NCBI GenBank assembly: GCA_021404685.1
Contig: QWHC01000023.1
Coordinates: 1-56,468 of the forward strand
Source of the DNA: Chloroflexi bacterium CFX4
Lineage (GTDB): Bacteria; Chloroflexota; Anaerolineae; Aggregatilineales; UBA2796
Reading direction: 5' to 3'
Length of the DNA: 56,468 bases
The number at the start of each line of letters is the position of its first letter. Position 1 is the stretch's first letter. The notes under the pieces were generated by a model. That model had not been told where the DNA came from. It searched no databases and saw nothing but the letters and a program-made list of their open reading frames with translations. Positions 33,601 through 42,197 of the stretch are shown here, one piece after another. Position numbers and translations under genes: made by a program.

Positions 33601-36600
33601 TTCTACGATGAGCGCTATGGCGACTCTGCCATTGGCGGCGTAGGCAGGACGGATGCGCTTGGGCGGTTTGTCATTGAAGTGCCAGCCGATCTTGCCAAGT
33701 CTACGCGCAGCAAGCAGTTCGTGATCGAAGCGCGGGTGACCGACGATAGCGATCAGCTTATTGCCGGGCGTGCGACGGTTGTCGTGCATCAGGGCGAGTT
33801 CTACATCGGCGCCGGCGCTGCGAACTACGTTGGCATCGCAGGCAAGCCGCAGGATGTGAATCTGGTCACCGCTAATTGGGATAGCTCGCCCAAAGCAGGC
33901 ATCGGGCTGAGTGTGCGTGTGGTGGAACGCCGTTGGAAAAGCACCCAAACGGTCGAGCCTGCCAGCGGGCGCACCGTCTGGAACTATGAGGTTGAAGAAA
34001 TCCCTGTTACGGAAGGCGTAGCAACCACAAATAGCGACGGCAAGGCAGTCTACACCTTCACACCGGAGCGCGGCGGTATCTACAAGGTCTACGTGAGCAG
34101 CCGCGATAGCTTGGGCAACCAAATCACGACGGCAACCTTTATGTGGGTGGCGGGACCGGACTATGTGCCGTGGCGCCAGCAGAACAGCAACCGCATTGAC
34201 CTGAAGATTGACAAGACCGATTTCCAGATCGGCGAGACTGCCTCAATCCTGATCGCCAGCCCGTTCCAAGGCGCGGCAAAGGCGCTCATCAGCATTGAGC
34301 GCGGCAAAATCCTCAGCTATGAGGTGGTTGATCTACCTAACAACAGCTACGTTTACGAACTGCCTATCACGGCAGACCTTGCGCCCAATGCCTTCATCTC
34401 AGTCTTGATCGTGAAGGGTGTGGACGAGAATAACCCTGTGGCAGCCTTCCGCATGGGCTTGCTGCAAATCAGCGTGGATACGGCGCGCTATGCGCTCAAC
34501 ATCAGCGTGACACCTGACCGTGAGCAGGCGAGCCCGCGTGAGACGGTTAACTACAAGATCAGGGTCACCGATTATCGCGGCGAGCCTGTGCAAGCCGAAG
34601 TGGGCGTCGGTCTGACCGATCTTGCCGTCCTCTCGCTGCTGCCGGACACCTCACGCCCGATCTTGGCGCACTTCTACAGTCAGGCGGGCTTGGGCATCCG
34701 CACGGCGGTTAGCCTGACGGTGAGCGTAGACCAACAAACGCAAGAAATCCTGAACACCATCAAAGGCGGCGGCGGCGGCGGTCCTGAGGGCGGCATTTTT
34801 GAGGTGCGCCAGCGCTTCATTGATACGCCGCTGTGGCAGCCGAGCGTCGTCACAGACCAGAATGGTGAGGCAGTCGTCAGCGTTGAGCTGCCCGATCAGC
34901 TCACCACCTGGCGCCTAGACGTGCGCGCCGCAACAGGCGCCATCGGCGAACTGCAAACAACGCTGGTTGGGCAAGAAACGTTCGACCTGCTCAGCACCAA
35001 GCCGCTTTTAGTACGTCCGATCACGCCGCGCTTCTATGTGGTTGGCGATAAATCTACCCTCGTAGCGGTCGTCAACAACAACAGCGGCGCCGATCAGGAC
35101 GTGACAGCACGCATTGATCTGAAGGGCGCACGCCTGCTGGATAATAACCCAAGCCAGACGCGTAGCGTGGCAGACCGCGGACGGGCGCGCTTTGAGTGGG
35201 CTATCGAAGTTGAGGACGTGGAACGCCTTGATGTCACCTTCTTTGCCCAGAACGCAGACGGCACGCTTGGCGATGCTGCCAAGAGTGCTGTTGGCAAGGG
35301 TGATGATAAGTACTTGCCTGTGCTGCGCTATGAGGCACCGGAGACGGTTGGCACAGGCGGCACATTGACCGTTGGTGAGCGCCGCACCGAAGGCGTTGCG
35401 CTGCCGCGCCGCTTTGAGGTCAAAGAAGGCTCGCTCACGGTGCGCCTTGATCGCTCGTTGGCGGCTGCCACCGTAGACGCGCTGGAAGTGTTGTGGAACT
35501 TCCCACACCAATGCACTGAACAGACCATCAGCCGCTTCCTACCAAACGTGGCAACCTATGGTGCTTTTGCCAAGCTGGGCTTGGAAAATGCCACCTTGCG
35601 CCAGCAGGCAGAGACATCAGTTGGTTTTGCAGTGCAGCGCCTCTACAATGATCAGAAGCCTGACGGCGGCTGGGGCTGGTTCGGGCGTGATCGCAGCAAT
35701 CCGCTGGTGACTGCTTACGCACTGATCGGCTTGAGCGAGGCGCGTGCCAACGGCTTTAACGTAGATGACAACGTGATCGAAGCTGCCATCCGCTTCCTGC
35801 GCGAGACGCTGGCGGCGGCTGATCTCGGTGCGCGCCCATCGCGTGCCGAACTCAATCGGCAAGCATTCCTTGTCTATGCACTGGCGGTGGCAGATGCCGG
35901 CAACTTCAGCCGTGCCGTGCTGCTCTTTGATCGGCGTGAGCAAATGGATATCTACGCTCGTGCCTACCTTGCCATGGCGTTCAACAAGATCGACCCGCGC
36001 AACACAACCTACAGCGACACGCTGCTCAACGATCTGGTCAGCCGCGCTATCCTGAGCGCCACCGGCGCACACTGGGAAGAAGCAGCGCCTGACTATTTCA
36101 ACTGGAACACGGATACACGCACGACAGCCATTGTGTTAAGGGCGCTCATCCAGCTTAACCCAGACAATCAGCTCATCCCGAATGCAGTGCGCTGGCTGAT
36201 GATTGCCCGCACAGCCGATTCGTGGAAAACAACGCAGGAAACGGCGTGGTCGGTGTTGGCATTGGTGGACTGGATGCAGTTCACGGGCGAACTGCGCCCT
36301 GCTTACACCTTTGGCGCAACGCTGAACGGTGAGGCACTGGTGGAAGGCGAACGCGCTGACGCGAACAACGTGCGCGAGTCGCTGACGCTGAAGGTGCAGG
36401 TTGCCGATCTACTGCGTGATCAGGTCAACCGCTTAACGATTGACCGCACCGATGGCGAAGGCATCCTCTACTACACGGCACATCTGCGTGTGAACTTGCC
36501 TGCTGATCAGGTCAAGGCACTGGATCGCGGCATCAGTGTGCAGCGCACCTATCACCTTGCCAGCGATCCGAACCGCACACCGATCACAGAGGCACGGGTA

Positions 36601-37008
36601 GGCGATAACATCATCGTAACGCTGACCATCGTCACACAGCGCGACCTGCACTATGTGATGGTCAGTGATCCAATCCCAGCTGGCTCTGAGGCGGTCAACC
36701 CGAACCTGGCGACCAGCGCGGTTGGGCAGGCACCACGCCTCAGCCTTGAGGATCCGTTTGGGCGCGGCTATGGATGGTGGTGGTTCAGCCAGACCGAACT
36801 GCGTGACGAAAAAGCAGTGCTGTACGCTACTTACCTGCCTAAAGGCACCTACCGTTATGTATATACAATTCGGGCGGGCTTGGCGGGCGAATACCGCGTT
36901 ATGCCAGCCAGCGCCGAAGAATTCTACACACCGGAAGTTTTTGGGCGCAGCGATGGCGCACTCTTGACCTTGAAGCCTGCCGTAGGCAACGATCCAACCG
37001 ATGAATAG
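30646..37008 (+). CDS. Giant secreted bacterial alpha-2-macroglobulin with SH3-like insert
   Basis: A 2,120-residue secreted protein. Signal peptide 1-27 (LCLIFAVLFGALASAPSALS), no lipobox. Residues about 35-330 hold three SbsA/Big_5-type Ig-like repeats (IDTIPLRGEELLLNGTITIF; ITPRDKSQQLALDTTFTVVF). An SH3b-like domain is embedded at about 548-641 (LRLRENPSTSSAIRAELPAN; WYRVSVVGRNNLSGWVAEGN). Macroglobulin domains follow, with YTDRSLYRPGQPIYFRGVVR near 808. A Gly-rich loop then the A2M signature FIDTPLWQPSVVTDQNGEAV precede the thioester C1623-T-E-Q1626 in HQCTEQTISRFLPN and the alpha/alpha toroid (DGGWGWFGRD). The intact thioester implies covalent trapping of attacking proteases. Gram-negative homologues usually pair with pbpC; no such partner is here. 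GGGGAG lies eight bases before the ATG. Confidence 0.92.
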   Translation: MRRLLALCLIFAVLFGALASAPSALSADDQPPPAVIDTIPLRGEELLLNGTITIFFNQAMDRASVERAIRTQPALNGTYDWLDEATVQFKPANLQRSTTYTFTIGTEARSALNIALPEAFTLRAQTVGFLEVVQMLPNDGSGAIEADTAITIIFNRPVVPLMSVEELKALPAPFTAEPAVEGSGEWISTSVYQFKTKNLKGGTVYTITVPAGLQDVTGAILQEDAKSTFKTISPRAIEITPRDKSQQLALDTTFTVVFSQPMERDSVVAATQFLGPNGELAVALERVSEDNTRFTFKPAARLDYNSEYVILVLREFARSLTNAPITEDARSTFTTVTTPRILETYPHHEEYEVRASGFYVRFSTPMNLTDFRDRITVTPKPGLLYDDYSSTEGTYFQYGFSHEPSTSYVLTLNIEGLVDKYGTPLQIDPRSNAYEVSADGKLLTFRWTTPEYSPELSMRTGFNTLGLYSAYNAQTRAFSTHRNLDRINFSLYSVPSSDLLALLRYGNTRLSNAERLRTWAVGVENPKNVLRYDLVTISEGTSTAFATPECPGAPPSRLIPGEYAIVLPDDPAPLRLRENPSTSSAIRAELPANTLMQISGGPQCANGFLWYRVSVVGRNNLSGWVAEGNANQYFMGIPGSSSRIGNLPRTALQPNNPNAQALKPGLYRMYVSSPTTRYAFNENMLIATVNITLKLSESSAMAWVTDLQSGEPVPNLPVQFFYTSYSDGGSGRRGDTLAPIGTAETDSDGVAILRLPRRLASLYTELFALIETPQHFSVGSVEWEGGIQAWSFNQPTNYYPSQLTAYLYTDRSLYRPGQPIYFRGVVRAKEDMQYTISDLETVSVEVVDNRGRQLYLKNLPLTQFGSFSDSITTDENASLGYYRIIVRPGFTGTDVREWRGATFSRGVDVAQYRVPEFQVNLTAEKPEVVQGDTVRVTVESSYFFGGGVSNARIEWSLFTEDYFFRYKGSGRYSFFEFNEDEGARSFYDERYGDSAIGGVGRTDALGRFVIEVPADLAKSTRSKQFVIEARVTDDSDQLIAGRATVVVHQGEFYIGAGAANYVGIAGKPQDVNLVTANWDSSPKAGIGLSVRVVERRWKSTQTVEPASGRTVWNYEVEEIPVTEGVATTNSDGKAVYTFTPERGGIYKVYVSSRDSLGNQITTATFMWVAGPDYVPWRQQNSNRIDLKIDKTDFQIGETASILIASPFQGAAKALISIERGKILSYEVVDLPNNSYVYELPITADLAPNAFISVLIVKGVDENNPVAAFRMGLLQISVDTARYALNISVTPDREQASPRETVNYKIRVTDYRGEPVQAEVGVGLTDLAVLSLLPDTSRPILAHFYSQAGLGIRTAVSLTVSVDQQTQEILNTIKGGGGGGPEGGIFEVRQRFIDTPLWQPSVVTDQNGEAVVSVELPDQLTTWRLDVRAATGAIGELQTTLVGQETFDLLSTKPLLVRPITPRFYVVGDKSTLVAVVNNNSGADQDVTARIDLKGARLLDNNPSQTRSVADRGRARFEWAIEVEDVERLDVTFFAQNADGTLGDAAKSAVGKGDDKYLPVLRYEAPETVGTGGTLTVGERRTEGVALPRRFEVKEGSLTVRLDRSLAAATVDALEVLWNFPHQCTEQTISRFLPNVATYGAFAKLGLENATLRQQAETSVGFAVQRLYNDQKPDGGWGWFGRDRSNPLVTAYALIGLSEARANGFNVDDNVIEAAIRFLRETLAAADLGARPSRAELNRQAFLVYALAVADAGNFSRAVLLFDRREQMDIYARAYLAMAFNKIDPRNTTYSDTLLNDLVSRAILSATGAHWEEAAPDYFNWNTDTRTTAIVLRALIQLNPDNQLIPNAVRWLMIARTADSWKTTQETAWSVLALVDWMQFTGELRPAYTFGATLNGEALVEGERADANNVRESLTLKVQVADLLRDQVNRLTIDRTDGEGILYYTAHLRVNLPADQVKALDRGISVQRTYHLASDPNRTPITEARVGDNIIVTLTIVTQRDLHYVMVSDPIPAGSEAVNPNLATSAVGQAPRLSLEDPFGRGYGWWWFSQTELRDEKAVLYATYLPKGTYRYVYTIRAGLAGEYRVMPASAEEFYTPEVFGRSDGALLTLKPAVGNDPTDE

Positions 37009-37031
37009 CGCCTAACACGCGCACCATGAAA

Positions 37032-37063
37032 GCAATAGGGCGGCTGCAAAGCCGTCCTATTGC
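37032..37063. terminator. Bidirectional terminator with GCAA tetraloop
   Basis: A 14-bp stem (GCAATAGGGCGGCT against AGCCGTCCTATTGC, one G-T pair) closed by GCAA, between the macroglobulin gene and the convergent histidine kinase. Confidence 0.8.
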
Positions 37064-37069
37064 CCTTGA

Positions 37070-40000
37070 TCATGCCCAAATAGGCAGTTGGACGTAGAAT
37101 CGGCTACCTTCGCCAACTACGCTCTCCACCCACACCTGACCGTTGTGTGCTTCCACAATGCGCCGCACCACCGCCAAGCCTAGCCCAACGCCACCAAACC
37201 GACGTGCAATGCCGCTCTCCACCTGATAGCCGCGCTGGAAGATGCGTTCGTACTGCTCTTTAGGAATGCCGATGCCGTGATCTTGCACACACACACGAAC
37301 AGCGTGTGGGCTGCTCTGCCAGCCGTTCACCTGAATGCGCCCGCCTTCAGGGCTGAACTTCACCGCATTGTTGATAAGCTGCTCCAACACCGTCAGCAGA
37401 TGGGTGGCATCGCCGCGCACCGCGGGCAGTGTTTCGGGTAAGGTCATGCTGATCTCTAGCTGAAGTTCGCCCGCCAAAAGGCGCACCTTCCGCACCGCTT
37501 GCGCGGCTAGTTCGGCAAGGTGAACCGCTGAAAAGTGCATGTCGTCGGCGTTTAGCGCTTGCACAATCACAATTTCATCCACGATGCTGGCAAGCTGGGC
37601 GCTCCAGCGCAGCACGGATCGCAGCGAATTGTGCTGCTCTTCGCTCAGGCTGCCGTACATCTCATCATCCAAGATTTGCACCTGCATCATGATCTTATGC
37701 AGCGGCGTTTTCAGCTCGTGGGAAAGGCTTTGCAACAGGCTATCTTTGAGGTGATCCGCCTCGCGCAGATCGTCGTAGGCGCGCTGCAAGGCAGCTGCAC
37801 GCCGTTCTTGTGCTTGGTAGAGCGCCGCGTTCTCCAGCGCGTTGGCAATCACGTTAGCGATGGCTTGTGCCAATGAAATATCTGCCACTTCAAAAACGCG
37901 GTCAGCCTGCACGTCTAACAGTTTCACCAAACCAATTGCGTTGCCGCGCACCATCAGCGGCGTGAGCAAGCCGCTATGCGCGCCAACGTTCGCCATCAGG
38001 GCGCGCTCGTTCGAGTCATGCCGCAGCGTGGCAGCGTTCAGGAGCGTTGGCACGCCTTCTTGCAGGCTATGCGCCATGCTTGGGAAGGCTGCCAGATCAT
38101 AGGTGAAAGCGATCTGACGTTCGCGCAGGGCAAAGCCGATCTCGCGGACAGCATAAGCGACGTTTGCCTGTGGGTCATAATGCGAGAGGATGCACCACTG
38201 CGCGTTGGTCGCTTCCAAAAGGCTATAGACAAGCTGCGTCAGGCGGCTGTAATCTAGCCAATCATGATTACTGCTGCGAATGGCGTGCATGTGCCAGTTG
38301 CTCAGCACCTTTTCGACCGCCTGCACCTGATCAGCCTCAAAGGGCGGTTCATTGTAGGCTTGGTAAAGCTCTACCATGCCGCGCACGTTGGCGTTCAGGT
38401 GCAGCGGCACAATCAGCAGGCTTGCCATGCCCATGCGCGTCAGATGATCGCGCTGGATGGGCATCAGGTTAGGATCGCTGTGCTGTGCGGTGATGATGGG
38501 CGGCAGTTTGCCGCGTGCGGCGGCTTGCTCAAAAAGCAGCCGTGCATAGGGACGTTCGGCGCCGCCGCCAAGCTGCCAAAAGGCATCGCAGGCTTCTGCC
38601 AACATCGCCAACTGGTTGTGTGGTTCATCCCAAGTGGCAATCGCACAGCGTGCCGCGCCAAGCGCCTCGCGCAAGCGGCGCGTCACCAAGCTCAGCACGC
38701 CGTTAATGTCCAATGTCGAGGAGACTGCTGCGCTTGCCTCAAGGAGCGTGCCAAGTTCGCGAACGTGGCGCTGTGCTTCCTCATACAGGCGCGCTTTCTC
38801 AATGGCAGCAGAGCCAGCAGATGCCAAATTCTCAAGGAACTCCACATCATCGCGGCTGAAGCCGTTTTCGGGCAGGCTCAGCACTTCTAACACACCCATG
38901 AGCTGATCCGCCACCATGAGCGGGACTGCTAAGACGGCAAGGCGTTCAGTCGGCGGCTGCGTGGTGAAATCGGCAGGGGCAGGCGCCAACGAAAGCTGCG
39001 AACGGCGCTCAGCAGCGGCGCGCCCTGCCACACTCTGCCCAAGCCGCACCACACTTGGGCTAGGGCTGCCTTCGCGCAAACTTTGCTCTGTGACGACGTA
39101 GAAAATGTCTGCTTGGGCTGCATCTTGCAAAAAGAGGTTGGCATGTTCACACTCTGCCATCTCGCGGGCAGCGCGCAGCAGCAGGTCTATCACGCTTTCC
39201 TGATCAAGGGCAGCGTTCAGTGCTTGCACAGCGCGGTTCAAGGCGCGCAGCCGTTCGCCCTGCCGCTCTAGCGCTTGTTCGCGGCGCTTTTGCTCGGTCA
39301 GATCGCTCAGCACAAGGATGGTGTTTTCTTCGCCATCCGCATAGGTGGTGGCACGGGACATCAAGACTGGCACAATGCGTCCGCTGCGCGTGACAAGCTG
39401 CTGGCTAAAGTTGACCGTGCCGCGCCCGCCGCGCCGCAGATTTTGCACCAACAGATCGCGTGTGGCGGCGTGAAAGATCGCGCCGACGCTGTTGCCGTAA
39501 AGTTCTTCCCGCGCATAGCCGGACATGAGCAGCATACGGTTATTGACGTACTGCACACAGGCTTCTTCGTCCAGCACCAGCAAGCCATCGCCCATCGTAT
39601 CCAGCACGCGCTTGAGGAAGGCTTGGTCGGCACGGATTTGTTCTTCGCGGGCGGCAATCGAGTCAATCAGACGGAGGTTCTCAAGGGTGGTGGCAGCCTG
39701 TGCCATCAAGACCTTGATCAGGCGCGCCTGCTGCCAGTGTTCAGCATCGGCAGGCGAATCGGTCGCTAAGATCAAGAGTCCGCTGGGCGCTTCGGCAACC
39801 TGCAAGGGCAAGGCGTGCAGGTGTGAAAGGCGCAGTTGGTTAAAAGCACGGGCAAGGCGCACGCCGTTGGGCGCTTGGTGCAGCTTCTCAATGGGTAGGT
39901 TGAAGATCAGATCGCCCTTGAGCAAGAGCGCAGCCAGAGCATTATCGAGTGCTTGCAGCGGCAAGATCGGGTGCTGCGGCGCGTGACCATCCAGCCGCCA

Positions 40001-40153
40001 CAAAAAGACCTCTGCGGCGCTCTCGCCTTTGGCGCAGGCAAGCGCACGGCTATGCAGGGTGTCGTCTTCTACACTAAATAGCCATGCCAGATCACAGCCG
40101 AGCAGATCAAGCGCCATGTGGCAGGTTTCATCAAGCAAGCGGTAGGTATCCAC
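37070..40153 (-). CDS. Cytoplasmic multi-GAF/PAS sensor histidine kinase
   Basis: A 1,027-residue soluble kinase. Order read from the sequence: GAF (about 5-165), PAS (about 180-300, DGLLVLDEEACVQYVNNRML and ILVLSDLTEQKRREQALERQ), then three GAF domains (about 310-465, 475-630, 640-790), HisKA with phospho-acceptor H812 in LSHELKTPLHKIMMQ, and an HATPase domain with N box EQLINNAVKFSPEGG, DHGIGIP and GVGLGLAVVRRIVEAHNG. No membrane segment is visible, so signals are cytoplasmic or gaseous/redox ligands. No receiver or response regulator is adjacent: an orphan kinase. The GTG at 40153 is chosen because GGAG lies nine bases upstream and a TATAAT is well placed; the longer GTG start at 40183 would lie at the transcription start. 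Confidence 0.88.
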   Translation of the reverse strand: MDTYRLLDETCHMALDLLGCDLAWLFSVEDDTLHSRALACAKGESAAEVFLWRLDGHAPQHPILPLQALDNALAALLLKGDLIFNLPIEKLHQAPNGVRLARAFNQLRLSHLHALPLQVAEAPSGLLILATDSPADAEHWQQARLIKVLMAQAATTLENLRLIDSIAAREEQIRADQAFLKRVLDTMGDGLLVLDEEACVQYVNNRMLLMSGYAREELYGNSVGAIFHAATRDLLVQNLRRGGRGTVNFSQQLVTRSGRIVPVLMSRATTYADGEENTILVLSDLTEQKRREQALERQGERLRALNRAVQALNAALDQESVIDLLLRAAREMAECEHANLFLQDAAQADIFYVVTEQSLREGSPSPSVVRLGQSVAGRAAAERRSQLSLAPAPADFTTQPPTERLAVLAVPLMVADQLMGVLEVLSLPENGFSRDDVEFLENLASAGSAAIEKARLYEEAQRHVRELGTLLEASAAVSSTLDINGVLSLVTRRLREALGAARCAIATWDEPHNQLAMLAEACDAFWQLGGGAERPYARLLFEQAAARGKLPPIITAQHSDPNLMPIQRDHLTRMGMASLLIVPLHLNANVRGMVELYQAYNEPPFEADQVQAVEKVLSNWHMHAIRSSNHDWLDYSRLTQLVYSLLEATNAQWCILSHYDPQANVAYAVREIGFALRERQIAFTYDLAAFPSMAHSLQEGVPTLLNAATLRHDSNERALMANVGAHSGLLTPLMVRGNAIGLVKLLDVQADRVFEVADISLAQAIANVIANALENAALYQAQERRAAALQRAYDDLREADHLKDSLLQSLSHELKTPLHKIMMQVQILDDEMYGSLSEEQHNSLRSVLRWSAQLASIVDEIVIVQALNADDMHFSAVHLAELAAQAVRKVRLLAGELQLEISMTLPETLPAVRGDATHLLTVLEQLINNAVKFSPEGGRIQVNGWQSSPHAVRVCVQDHGIGIPKEQYERIFQRGYQVESGIARRFGGVGLGLAVVRRIVEAHNGQVWVESVVGEGSRFYVQLPIWA

Positions 40154-40188
40154 GCAGTGCAACTCCGCAGGGTAAAGCAACACTCTCG

Positions 40189-40194
40189 ATTATA
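40189..40194 (-). promoter_or_regulatory. -10 box of the histidine kinase gene
   Basis: TATAAT on the minus strand, giving a leader of about 29 bases before the GTG at 40153. No obvious -35. Confidence 0.5.
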
Positions 40195-40226
40195 CCGCAG
40201 TGAAGTGCAAACCCAGCCCAGTTCGC

Positions 40227-40562
40227 TTAGGCAGAAGCAATCTGCTGCGGCGCAGCCAAATAGTCCCGCACGTCGCCAAGCGCCTGCTCATAGTGCGCCA
40301 AAAGCTCTTGATCGCTGCCTTTGAAGCGCCGCAGCGTCTGCAAGGCGCAGGCAGCACAGCCACGCATGGCGCGAAAGCTATCCGTCTCGCACGTTAGGCA
40401 GCCGTTCAGCCGAATCATGAGCAGCATCAGGGCAAGACTGCGCTCGTGGCTTTCCGAAACAGCCAAAACACTATCAATCAGGGCGCGCCAACTTTCGCCA
40501 CGCACATCTCGCAGCAGCGGAATTACATGGTGCGGGAACATTAATTCGTTGCGGGTGTACAT
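40227..40562 (-). CDS. Small conserved-looking protein with two cysteine pairs
   Basis: A 111-residue helical protein I do not recognise. Its centre holds the spaced cysteines GCLTCETDSFRAMRGCAACA (C-x2-C-x11-C-x2-C), which could bind zinc or an iron-sulphur cluster. The N-terminal half (RDVRGESWRALIDSVLAVSE) is a helical hairpin. It ends 74 bases before the histidine kinase start and could share regulation with it, though the kinase has its own -10 box. The IS607-type element ends directly upstream of its start codon and may have replaced its promoter. Confidence 0.6.
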   Translation of the reverse strand: MYTRNELMFPHHVIPLLRDVRGESWRALIDSVLAVSESHERSLALMLLMIRLNGCLTCETDSFRAMRGCAACALQTLRRFKGSDQELLAHYEQALGDVRDYLAAPQQIASA

Positions 40563-40579
40563 CTCAGCACCGAACCTTT

Positions 40580-41734
40580 TTAGCGACTAAATGCTGACAT
40601 TCCATTAGCATTGTTTACCAATGCAAGCTGAAGGGATTTCAGCCAGGGCAGTTCTGCCAAGGCACGCAGGAAAATCCCACGTGCGCCATTCACATCACGG
40701 TGCATCTGAATGCCGTCCGTGCCGCGAATGCTTTCACGCGATCCGATATTGACAATCTCACCCGACCAACTGCACGTTTTGCTGGTGTAAGCCTCATTGA
40801 CTTCCACGACTTGCTTGCCGCATTCAAGCGCCACTGCCTTCAAGCGTTGTTTGAAAGCATAGTGTGCCCACGTCAGCAGCGCACGCACGCTCTTAGCGCG
40901 CAGTTTGCGGCTTGCGCGGCTGACCATCTGCGACGTTTCAAAGGTGGGGATTAGGATGATGTCGAAGGTATCCACCAAGAACCGTGCAGCTTTGGCGTGC
41001 AGTTCAGCGCGCAAATCCTTGATTTTCCAGCGCAGTCGGTTCTCTGCCTTTTTCATGCGGTAGCGCTGTTTTTTATGCTTGGCTATGCTGCGACGGGCAA
41101 TTAGGTCGTCTAGATAGTGGCACAGGCGCACCAAGCGCCCGAAGTCGTGCTGTCCAAGCGCGCCTGCCATGTCAGGTGAGAAAAACGTGATAAAGGTGCG
41201 TACCCCCGGATCGAGTGCGACGATGCGGGCTTGGGTCTCGCCCTGCTGCACCGCCGTTTTGAAAGGCACGCACACATACCAACGTCCTTGCTGATAACTC
41301 AATTCGCAATCCAACCGCGCTTCTGGCAGCGCTTCTGCGTAGTGCAGACTGCCAGATATGGTGTAGAAAATCCCCTGTGGCTTCACTGCCGTTTTGGGGA
41401 TAAAACAAGTTTGGCGCGGCACTTTGCGACTCTTGAAGCGCAAAGCAGAGAACTCGCCCGTGCGCTTGTACTTCAGCTTGGCTGCTGTATAGGCGTCGCA
41501 GGCATCCTTCACCGCTATCTTCTTAATCTGGAACGGGATTTCTTTTGCCCACTCCGGCAGCGCGGGGAGAATGATGGTTGTGGCGATCTCCATCCATGAC
41601 GGGCGCTGATCTGTCAGCGTTTTGAGATACGCCAGCGTTCGATTGTAGACAAAGCGCGCTGTGCCTAGCCACCTACGAAAGATCGCCCGCTGTTCCGCCG
41701 TCGGATAGAGCCTTATCTTGCGCGATTTGGTCAC
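40580..41734 (-). CDS. tnpB: TnpB-type RNA-guided nuclease of an IS607-like element
   Basis: A 384-residue TnpB, of the length usual for the family. The N-terminus reads KIRLYPTAEQRAIFRRWLGT and RFVYNRTLAYLK. The split RuvC site is present: D in VALDPGVRTFITFFSPD, E in ILIPTFETSQMV and a late D in HRDVNGARGIFLRAL. The zinc knuckle is altered: TSKTCSWSGEIV keeps one cysteine and the second CxxC is absent, a variant I recall in some IS607 TnpBs. An upstream extension of the frame to 42073 is only the shadow of tnpA; the GTG at 41734, two bases before tnpA's stop region, is preferred. TnpB normally cuts donor sites with an omega RNA encoded at its 3' end (here about 40566-40700, minus strand). 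Confidence 0.82.
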   Translation of the reverse strand: MTKSRKIRLYPTAEQRAIFRRWLGTARFVYNRTLAYLKTLTDQRPSWMEIATTIILPALPEWAKEIPFQIKKIAVKDACDAYTAAKLKYKRTGEFSALRFKSRKVPRQTCFIPKTAVKPQGIFYTISGSLHYAEALPEARLDCELSYQQGRWYVCVPFKTAVQQGETQARIVALDPGVRTFITFFSPDMAGALGQHDFGRLVRLCHYLDDLIARRSIAKHKKQRYRMKKAENRLRWKIKDLRAELHAKAARFLVDTFDIILIPTFETSQMVSRASRKLRAKSVRALLTWAHYAFKQRLKAVALECGKQVVEVNEAYTSKTCSWSGEIVNIGSRESIRGTDGIQMHRDVNGARGIFLRALAELPWLKSLQLALVNNANGMSAFSR

Positions 41735-41747
41735 GGTATCTGCGGAG

Positions 41748-42160
41748 TCAGTGCATTCGGGCAGCAAAGACGCCAAGAACGGTGAGCAGGTCTTGTAGAA
41801 GTTCGTCGGTTGGGCGGGTATGAGCAGCTTTGCTGAAAACCACGACTTGTCCACCGCTGTGCTGGATAAGCCATTCGATGCGTTCAAAGCCGAACCGCGC
41901 CAGTCGGTCGCGGTGGGCAACCACAACTGTGCGCTTATCGCCTTGCAAGCAGCGTTCCAGTAAGGCGTTAGGACTCCCTTTTCGCTTGAAGTCGAAGCCG
42001 CTGGCAATGTCCGTGATGACTTCGGCGTGCGGCTCTTTGGCTCTGAGATAAGCAACCTGTCGCTCCAAATCATCTTATATCTGTATCGGCGTACTTACGC
42101 AGCGTGTGAGGGGATAAGCCTGTTCGCTCACGCGGCTTCTTTTAGCTTTACGCAGCTCAT
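41748..42160 (-). pseudogene. IS607-type serine recombinase TnpA, broken
   Basis: The start MSCVKLKEAA shifts frame within the GCGTGA at about 42130. The MerR-like DNA-binding helix then reads ERTGLSPHTLRKYADTDI. The next residues in a third frame are DDLERQVAYLRAKEPHAEV, and the rest (KRTVVVAHRDRLARFGFERI) is normal to the stop at 41748. The strand and helix with the catalytic serine (usually Y.RVSS.DQ) are deleted between these two blocks. It therefore cannot transpose by itself. Its stop is close to the tnpB start, as expected for IS607. Confidence 0.75.
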
Positions 42161-42167
42161 GTAAGTA

Positions 42168-42197
42168 ATTACAAACGAAACAACGTGCTGTTGTCAA
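42168..42197 (-). promoter_or_regulatory. tnpA promoter
   Basis: Minus-strand TTGACA at 42197-42192 and TGTAAT at 42173-42168, spacing 18, eight bases before the remnant start codon. Confidence 0.5.

Noticed and set aside
37017..37066. GCAA-capped stem considered as a riboswitch or small RNA
   Set aside because: Its position between two convergent genes and its symmetry fit a bidirectional terminator better.
41735..42073. N-terminal extension of TnpB to 42073
   Set aside because: The extra residues show no TnpB similarity and coincide with the tnpA frame, which has clear recombinase motifs.
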